From: Thermoplasmata archaeon
Lineage (GTDB): Archaea > Thermoplasmatota > Thermoplasmata > Lutacidiplasmatales > UBA184
Length of the DNA: 12,928 bases
Direction: 5' to 3'
Assembly: GCA_030037875.1 (NCBI GenBank)
Contig: JASHPV010000037.1
Coordinates: 1 to 12,928, forward strand
The notes under the pieces were generated by a model. That model had not been told where the DNA came from. It ran no database searches and saw nothing but the letters and a program-made list of their open reading frames with translations. The position numbers were made by a program, and so were the translations under genes. Position 1 is the first letter of the stretch; each line of letters begins with the position of its first letter. This document shows, in pieces, positions 1 through 5,136 of the stretch.

Positions 1-2118
1 CTCGGTGGGGATCCGCTCGAAGCCCATCGACTCGGTCGCCCAGAGCACCTTGCCGGCGGTGGCGCTCCGGATGTCGGAGGCGAAGCCGAACAGCTCCGCC
101 ACCGGCACCTTCGCAACGACGGTCTGCAGGTCGCCGACGCTCGTCATGTCCAGGATCTCCCCCCGCCGCCGCTGGAGCTCGCGGGTCGCGTTGGCGAGGA
201 CCTCCTGCGGCACGTTGACCGTGACCTTCTGCATCGGTTCCAGGAGCACGCGCTCGCCGAGGACCATCGCCCCGTACATTCCCGAGCGCGCGGCCGGGAT
301 CGTTTGGGCCGGGCCGCGGTGGATCGAGTCCTCGTGGAGCTTCGCGTCGACCAAACGGACCTTGAGGCCGTAGACCTTCTCGTTGGCGAGCGGGCCCCGG
401 TTCATCGCCTCCTTGAAGGCGTCCACGATGAGGTCCATCGTCTCGTTGAGGTACTGGATCCCCTTCGTCACATCGAGCAGCATGTTCGTGCCTTCGACGG
501 CGATCAGCCCGCGTCCCTCCTCGCGCGGGAGGCCGAGCCCGTCCATCTTCGTGACGAGCGTCTTGAGGTCCTTGAACGACTTACCCTGGGGGATCTCCCC
601 CTCGCGGATCGCCCGGACGATCGTCTCGGGCAGCGGCTCCACTTCGAAGTAGAACCGGTTGTGCTTGTTGGGCGACTTGCCCTCGAAGGGACCGCCGGGG
701 CCGGCCACGGTCTCCCGGTAGACGACGATCGGCTTCGACGCCTGGATCTCGACCTTGTGGTCGTTGATGATCCGGAACTGCGTGATCTCCAGGTGGAGCT
801 CGCCCATGCCGGAGAGCAGGTGCTCGCCGGTCTCCTGGTTGATCTCGACCCGGAGGCTGGGGTCCTCCTTGGCGATCTTGCGCATCACCTCGATGAGCTT
901 CGGCAGGTCGCTCATGTGCTTGGGCTCGATCGCGACCGTGACGACCGGCTCGGAGACGTGACGGATCTCCTCGAACGGTACCATATCCGGGGCATCGGAA
1001 ACGGTCGTGCCGGCGAAGGCGTCCGTGAGGCCGACGACCGCGGCGATGTTCCCGGCGCCGACCTCCTCGACGAGGAGGCGCTCCGGACCCATGAACAGCG
1101 ACACGTTCTGGACCCGGTTCTTGAGCTTCGTGCCGACGATCGAGAGCTCCTGGCCTTTCTTGAGCTTCCCCGAAAAAACGCGTCCGGTGGCGATCTCGCC
1201 GGCGTTCGGGTCCATCGTGATGTCGGTGACCATGAACGCGACGGGGCCGTCCGTCGCAGTGGCGAGCATCGCCTTGCCCACGGGCGAGTCGATCTCCCCC
1301 TTCCAGATGTTGGGGATACGGTACTTCTGGGCCTCCGCCGGGCTGGGCAGATGCTTCACGACCATATCGAAGACGACGTCGTTGATCCGGGCCTTCTTCG
1401 CGATCTCTTTCGAGCGGCCGGTCGATACGTAATCGATGATGTCCTTGAACGTGACCTGGTTCCGCTGCATGTAGGGGACGCTGATCGCCCAGTTCTCGTA
1501 GCCGGAGCCGAACGCGACCGAGCCGTCCCGGGGATCGACGGACCACTTGTCGACGAACTCGTCCGGCGCCATCCGGCGGATGAGCTCGTTGACCTCGGAG
1601 ATGATCGTCAGGAAGCGCTTCTGGAGCTGCTCGGGCCCGAGCTGGAGCTCTTTGATCGCCCGGTCGACCTTGTTGATGAACAGGACCGGCTGGACCTTCT
1701 CCCGAAGCGCCTGCCGGAGCACGGTCTCGGTCTGGGCCATCACGCCCTCGACGGCGCAAACCACGACGACGGCGCCGTCGACGGCCCGCATGGCCCGGGT
1801 CACGTCCCCGCCGAAGTCGACGTGGCCGGGCGTGTCGATGAGGTTGATCAGATGCTGCTCGCCCTCGTACTCGTGGACGATCGTCACGTCGGCGTTGTTG
1901 ATCGTGAGGAGCCGGGTCTGCTCCTGCTCGTCGAAGTTGAGGTAGAGCTGCTTCCCCGCGAGCTCGGTCGAGATCATGCCGGCGGCGGCCAGCAGATTGT
2001 CGGAGAGCGTCGTCTTCCCGTGGTGGATGTGGGCGACGATCCCGATGTTCCGGATCTTGTGGATCTGGGTCATCATCTCGGGGATGGCCTTCGCCAACTC
2101 CGCCCGAATATGCGCCAT
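1..2118 (-). CDS. fusA: Archaeal translation elongation factor 2 (aEF-2), 3' end cut by window edge
   Basis: EF-2 is the GTPase that moves tRNA and mRNA through the ribosome after peptide transfer. Reading the minus strand from ATG at 2118 gives 706 uninterrupted codons to the edge. Archaeal EF-2 is about 730 residues, so roughly 25 are missing. The G domain has a P-loop at 29-37, the switch II box DTPGH at 95-99 and NKVD at 149-152. The domain IV loop reads LHEDSIHRGPAQ, with the diphthamide histidine at residue 600. The final visible part, FGFASDIRSATAGKVLW, is typical of domain V. Two near-invariant G-domain positions differ: the P-loop is AHIHHGKTT (usually AHIDHGKTT), and switch I is RLLTI (usually RGITI). 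The gene starts 17 bp after the uS7 stop and is the third gene of the rps12-rps7-fusA unit. Family assignment is certain; whether the substitutions matter is unknown. Confidence 0.97.
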   Translation of the reverse strand, partial: MAHIRAELAKAIPEMMTQIHKIRNIGIVAHIHHGKTTLSDNLLAAAGMISTELAGKQLYLNFDEQEQTRLLTINNADVTIVHEYEGEQHLINLIDTPGHVDFGGDVTRAMRAVDGAVVVVCAVEGVMAQTETVLRQALREKVQPVLFINKVDRAIKELQLGPEQLQKRFLTIISEVNELIRRMAPDEFVDKWSVDPRDGSVAFGSGYENWAISVPYMQRNQVTFKDIIDYVSTGRSKEIAKKARINDVVFDMVVKHLPSPAEAQKYRIPNIWKGEIDSPVGKAMLATATDGPVAFMVTDITMDPNAGEIATGRVFSGKLKKGQELSIVGTKLKNRVQNVSLFMGPERLLVEEVGAGNIAAVVGLTDAFAGTTVSDAPDMVPFEEIRHVSEPVVTVAIEPKHMSDLPKLIEVMRKIAKEDPSLRVEINQETGEHLLSGMGELHLEITQFRIINDHKVEIQASKPIVVYRETVAGPGGPFEGKSPNKHNRFYFEVEPLPETIVRAIREGEIPQGKSFKDLKTLVTKMDGLGLPREEGRGLIAVEGTNMLLDVTKGIQYLNETMDLIVDAFKEAMNRGPLANEKVYGLKVRLVDAKLHEDSIHRGPAQTIPAARSGMYGAMVLGERVLLEPMQKVTVNVPQEVLANATRELQRRRGEILDMTSVGDLQTVVAKVPVAELFGFASDIRSATAGKVLWATESMGFERIPTE

Positions 2119-2135
2119 GCGTTGAGCCCCCTGCC

Positions 2136-2822
2136 TTAGCGCGCCGACTGCGCGACCCGCTCGACCTCTTCCTTCCGGCCGACGGCGAAGCTCGTGAGCT
2201 CCCCTTTCGCGGCCGAGGCGATCTCGGTCGCCAGACACGAGGAGATCGATTTGGTGGATTTGTGGGAGGCGTTGATCGCCCCCTGGGCGATGTTCCGGAT
2301 CGCCACGTGCACGCGACGCGCCGGCGCCGCATCCACCGCTCGCGGGACCGAGATGCCTCCGAACTGGAGACGGGTGACCTCTTCTCGGGGGGCCGCGTTC
2401 TCGACCGCCCGGACGAGCAGCTGGATCGGGTTCTCGTTGGTCTTCTGGGCCAGCTCGTCGAACGCCTCCCGGATGACGCGCAAGGCCTTGGATTTCTTAC
2501 CGGTGAAGTTCCCCCCTTTCATGAGGTGATTCGCCAGGCGCTCGACCAGGTGCATCCGGCTCTTCATGAACGGGTGCCCGGAGAGCCGGCCCTCGGAGTG
2601 CGGCACGTAGATCGGATGGAGGTACAGGTACGGCGCGAGGCCGGGGTCCGTGACCGTCACGCCCTCGAAGGGGTACTTCCCGAACAGCGGAGGCACGGGG
2701 AACGGCGGCGGGAGCGGAGCCGCCGGCTTGGGGACCGGCGCCGCGGGGGCTTCGTCCAGGCCGAGCGGACGCGCCGCGGCCGACGGGGGTGCCTTCGGAA
2801 GGTCGTCGCGAGGGCCGCTCAT
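2136..2822 (-). CDS. rps7: Small ribosomal subunit protein uS7 (archaeal type)
   Basis: uS7 binds the 3' major domain of 16S rRNA and helps form the head and the tRNA exit site of the 30S subunit. The 228-residue product has the archaeal uS7 core from about residue 47: GHPFMKSRMHLVERL, then NENPIQLLVRAVENAAPREEVTR, and an RKEEVERVAQSAR end. Residues 1 to about 46 form an Ala/Pro-rich extension with little resemblance to the family, so the protein is somewhat longer than the roughly 190-215 residues I expect. The ATG at 2822 overlaps the rps12 TGA as ATGA, which supports this start and translational coupling. A GGAG about 11 bases upstream, inside rps12, could act as a ribosome binding site. 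An internal start is possible but would lose the coupled geometry. Confidence 0.96.
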   Translation of the reverse strand: MSGPRDDLPKAPPSAAARPLGLDEAPAAPVPKPAAPLPPPFPVPPLFGKYPFEGVTVTDPGLAPYLYLHPIYVPHSEGRLSGHPFMKSRMHLVERLANHLMKGGNFTGKKSKALRVIREAFDELAQKTNENPIQLLVRAVENAAPREEVTRLQFGGISVPRAVDAAPARRVHVAIRNIAQGAINASHKSTKSISSCLATEIASAAKGELTSFAVGRKEEVERVAQSAR

Positions 2823-3253
2823 CGCTGCGGCTTCTCCTTCCGGCCCCGAACGAGTTCGTCCAGCGAGACGCCGTTGACCTGGATGACCTTGTAGCGGACC
2901 CCGGGAATGTCCCCGTAGGAACGTCCCATCCGGCCGCCGATGCCTTCGACCATGACCTCATCATGTTCGTCGATGAAGTTGATAGCGCCGTCGCCCACGG
3001 CGAAGGCCGTGACCTGACGGCCGTTCTTGATCAGTTGCACTTTGACGCATTTCCGAATCGCGGAGTTGGGCTGCTTGGCCTCGATGCCCACCTTCTCGAT
3101 CACGATCCCGCGGCCCTGCGGCGCGCCCTCCAGCGGGTCGGACTTTTCCTTCAGATGGAGCATCCGACGCTTGTAGTACCGGTCCGACCAGCGTCGCCGC
3201 TTGCGGAGCGCGGCCAGCCGGTTGGCAGTGTACAGCCCTGACGGTGGAGGCAT
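2819..3253 (-). CDS. rps12: Small ribosomal subunit protein uS12 (archaeal type)
   Basis: uS12 lies at the decoding centre of the 30S subunit and helps monitor codon-anticodon pairing. The 144-residue protein matches the usual archaeal length. It has the conserved blocks DPLEGAPQGRGIVIEKVG, QPNSAIRK (the decoding-site loop), GDGAINFIDEHDEV and GDIPGVRYKV. It is the first gene of the minus-strand translation unit; a divergent hydrolase gene lies upstream, so no nusA or RNA polymerase genes precede it here. A TATA-like TTAAATA lies about 40 bases upstream of the ATG, implying a leader of about 14 bases with no Shine-Dalgarno sequence. The last four bases overlap the rps7 start. Confidence 0.97.
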   Translation of the reverse strand: MPPPSGLYTANRLAALRKRRRWSDRYYKRRMLHLKEKSDPLEGAPQGRGIVIEKVGIEAKQPNSAIRKCVKVQLIKNGRQVTAFAVGDGAINFIDEHDEVMVEGIGGRMGRSYGDIPGVRYKVIQVNGVSLDELVRGRKEKPQR

Positions 3254-3289
3254 GGTTTTCTATCGGAGGGGGCGAGCCATCGGTGCACC

Positions 3290-3297
3290 CTATTTAA
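3290..3297 (-). promoter_or_regulatory. TATA-like element of the rps12-rps7-fusA operon
   Basis: On the minus strand the sequence reads GGGTTAAATAGGG, an A/T island in GC-rich surroundings. Its centre near 3294 predicts transcription starting near 3268, about 14 bases before the rps12 ATG. No purine-rich Shine-Dalgarno sequence lies in that leader. A short in-frame ATG at 3280 is closed by TAG and lies upstream of the predicted start site. Position and composition are seen; promoter function is inferred. Confidence 0.55.
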
Positions 3298-3331
3298 CCC
3301 TCCCGTTTCGTTTTCGGATTTCTGGATGGGC

Positions 3332-3349
3332 CGCGCCGAAATCGGCGCG
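3332..3349. repeat. Perfect 8+8 bp palindrome in the divergent intergenic region
   Basis: The sequence CGCGCCGA-AA-TCGGCGCG is a perfect inverted repeat with 8-base arms and a 2-base centre. It lies between rps12 (minus) and the hydrolase gene (plus), about 35-55 bp upstream of the rps12 TATA-like element and about 90 bp before the hydrolase start. A short T-rich run (3305-3322) lies to its left. It could be the binding site of a dimeric regulator. A terminator is unlikely, because no gene ends here and only three T follow. Such dyads do occur by chance in GC-rich DNA, though rarely with arms this long. Confidence 0.5.
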
Positions 3350-3436
3350 TTTCGACGGACTCCGCGCGGCGGGAGCGACTGAATCCGGTGGACGCAGAAC
3401 GTTATCCGCTCCGCGCGGTCCGACGGGCTGGCACCG

Positions 3437-4423
3437 ATGGATCTCTTCACTCACGTCATCTTCGCCTACCTGCTCTCCTTCGTCATCTGGGGGCCCGGGG
3501 CCCCGCAGTACATCGCCGCGGGCGCGCTGGCCGGCGGGCTACCGGACGCCGATATCCTGCTGTTCCCTCTCACCCGGTGGTTCCCCGCCCTGCATCACCG
3601 AGGCATCGTACACTCGGTGCTGGGGGTCACGGTCATCGCCGTCGTGGGCGCGTTCCTCGTGCCGTTCTTGCCCTACTTCACCCACGCTTCGACCCTGCTG
3701 TACTTCGTCGCGATGGAGATCGGCGGGCTGTCCCACCTCGCGCTGGATGGGTTCACCAATTATGCGGTGACCCCGCTCGCCCCGTTCTCGCAGAAGATGC
3801 TGCGAATGGACGCGGACACGGCGGTGAACGTGACCACCCTCGGTCTGACCGCAGTGACGATGGGGGTGCTCATCTACGAGCACGGAAGGGTGCCCTTCAA
3901 CGTCTGGACGGAAACGGCGTGGATCCTGATCGCCGTGTATGGAGGGTACCTGCTCCTCCGAGGCCTCGCCCGGTGGCGGGCCGGCGTGCTGGCCAAGCGC
4001 GAGGGCTTCTCCGCCGTCGAAGCCACGAGCAGCCCCTGGGTTTGGATGCTCGCCGACGAGCAGGATACCCCGGATCACTACCGGATCCGGTACCGAACGC
4101 TCCGACTGGGGCAGCCCGGCACCGGGACGGAACGGAGCATGGAGGTGGCGAAGATGTCGCCCTCGACGGGTCCGGTCGATTCCCCCCAGGCTGCGTTGGA
4201 CCGGACGTACATCGCCGCCGTCACCCAGAACCGCTGGCTTCGGATGCGGTACCATTTCGGCGAGGCCATCCCGAACGGGAACGTCTTCCAGGTGTTCTGG
4301 TACGTCCTCGGAATGGGCGGTGCGCGACGGGCGATCGGCGTGCATGGCGAGATCGACCGAACGACCGGCGCCATGCAACTGAAATCCGGGTTCTTCCGAC
4401 TACCGACCCCCCAACAGGGATAG
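3437..4423 (+). CDS. YdjM/DUF457-type membrane-bound metal-dependent hydrolase
   Basis: This 328-residue protein belongs to the membrane-associated putative metal-dependent hydrolases (YdjM/YfhP group, often labelled LexA-binding). The likely metal ligands are in the expected order: H6, the GGLPDAD block (D37, D39), HHRGIVHS (H53, H54, H59), and GGLSHLALDGFT (H100, D104). Several hydrophobic segments cover about residues 7-100 and 130-178. From about residue 180 the protein is hydrophilic and probably forms a cytosolic domain with no motif I recognise. The substrate is unknown for the family. The LexA-linked name comes from bacteria and should not be carried over, since archaea lack LexA. A weak GTTATCC at 3401-3407 could be a TATA element with a very short leader. 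It lies 31 bp ahead of the UDG gene on the same strand and may be co-transcribed with it. Confidence 0.85.
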   Translation: MDLFTHVIFAYLLSFVIWGPGAPQYIAAGALAGGLPDADILLFPLTRWFPALHHRGIVHSVLGVTVIAVVGAFLVPFLPYFTHASTLLYFVAMEIGGLSHLALDGFTNYAVTPLAPFSQKMLRMDADTAVNVTTLGLTAVTMGVLIYEHGRVPFNVWTETAWILIAVYGGYLLLRGLARWRAGVLAKREGFSAVEATSSPWVWMLADEQDTPDHYRIRYRTLRLGQPGTGTERSMEVAKMSPSTGPVDSPQAALDRTYIAAVTQNRWLRMRYHFGEAIPNGNVFQVFWYVLGMGGARRAIGVHGEIDRTTGAMQLKSGFFRLPTPQQG

Positions 4424-4454
4424 TCACTTACGGCGGGCCGGCCTCCGGGACCGG

Positions 4455-5114
4455 GTGCCGCGCCTGCCCACCGTGGAGGAAGTTTGGCCCACGGTGCCTC
4501 GGACGCGCCGGCGTTCTCTTTCCGAATGGAAGCGACTCAACCGAGAGATCGAGCGCTGTCGGCGGTGTCCCCTCGGGAGCCTCCGACAGCACGTGGTGAT
4601 TCACCGGGGGAGCCTTCGCCCGCGAGTGCTGTTCGTCGGCGAGGCTCCGGGCGCCTCCGAGGATCGAGTGGGCGTGCCGTTCGTGGGAGTGGCGGGGAAG
4701 CGTCTGGACCAACTGGTCTCGCGCCTCGGGCTGCTGGAAAGCGAGTTCGCGGTCGTGAACGTGATCAAATGTCACCCGCCGGCGAACCGGTTCAGCGACG
4801 AGGCGGCGAGGGCCTGTCGACCGTTCCTCGCCCGACAGGTGGAGTTCCTCCAGCCGATCATGATCGTCCCGCTGGGCGTGTCCGCGCTCTCGGCGTTCCG
4901 GCCGGACCTTCTTCCGATCTCGCACGCCGCGGGCTGGCTCTCGCGATGGCGCGGACTTCTGTTCTTCCCGATGATTCATCCGGCCGCCGCGGCCCGCTCC
5001 ACCGCGCTCCGCCGCCGGTGGGAACACGATGGGAAGTCGCTCTCGAAGGTACTCTCGCGCCTCGGTGCGGTGGGAAATCCCGGGTCGATCCCACGGCCCG
5101 GGGCAAGCGTATAA
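4455..5114 (+). CDS. udg: Family 4 (UDGa-type) uracil-DNA glycosylase with 4Fe-4S cluster
   Basis: The enzyme removes uracil from DNA after cytosine deamination and starts base excision repair. Four cysteines fit the family's iron-sulfur site: C35 and C38 (CRRCPL), C106 (IKCHPP) and C121. The uracil-binding motif GEAPGASEDRVGVPFVGVAG spans 62-81 and the second active-site motif HPAAA begins at H175. The glutamate in GEAPG favours family 4 over family 5. The 219-residue reading starts at GTG 4455. In-frame GTGs at 4473 and 4494 are alternatives, and since the core begins near residue 22 the true start is uncertain. No clear Shine-Dalgarno sequence is visible. The stop TAA at 5112-5114 sits inside the likely polB TATA box. 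PolB immediately follows, which makes sense because archaeal B-family polymerases are known to sense template uracil. Confidence 0.93.
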   Translation: MPRLPTVEEVWPTVPRTRRRSLSEWKRLNREIERCRRCPLGSLRQHVVIHRGSLRPRVLFVGEAPGASEDRVGVPFVGVAGKRLDQLVSRLGLLESEFAVVNVIKCHPPANRFSDEAARACRPFLARQVEFLQPIMIVPLGVSALSAFRPDLLPISHAAGWLSRWRGLLFFPMIHPAAAARSTALRRRWEHDGKSLSKVLSRLGAVGNPGSIPRPGASV

Positions 5115-5116
5115 GG
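5109..5116 (+). promoter_or_regulatory. TATA-like element of polB, containing the udg stop codon
   Basis: GTATAAGG carries the udg TAA stop within it. Its centre, near 5112, is 25 bases before the GTG at 5137, the archaeal distance from TATA box to transcription start. This supports a leaderless polB transcript beginning at its own start codon. The sequence and spacing are seen; promoter activity is inferred. Confidence 0.6.
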
Positions 5117-5136
5117 GACAGCCCAGTCCGGTCCGC

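Noticed and set aside
304..2139. 611-codon open frame on the plus strand opposite fusA, plus a 583-codon minus-strand frame at 581-2332.
   Set aside because: Both are GC-rich shadows of fusA. Their products are Asp/Arg/Val- or Arg/Pro-rich repeats with no family motif, while the EF-2 frame matches the family throughout.
3332..3352. Palindrome with following T residues as an intrinsic terminator.
   Set aside because: No gene ends towards it on either strand, only three T follow, and the 2-base centre makes a strained hairpin loop.
3437..4423. An SOS or LexA-linked role for the YdjM-type hydrolase.
   Set aside because: The LexA-binding label comes from bacterial annotation; archaea have no LexA, and nothing in the sequence supports that role.
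5029..5136. N-terminal extension of PolB up to an ATG inside udg.
   Set aside because: The 36 extra residues are Arg/Ser-rich, overlap udg by 86 bp and are not family-like. The GTG at 5137 has a correctly spaced TATA-like element.
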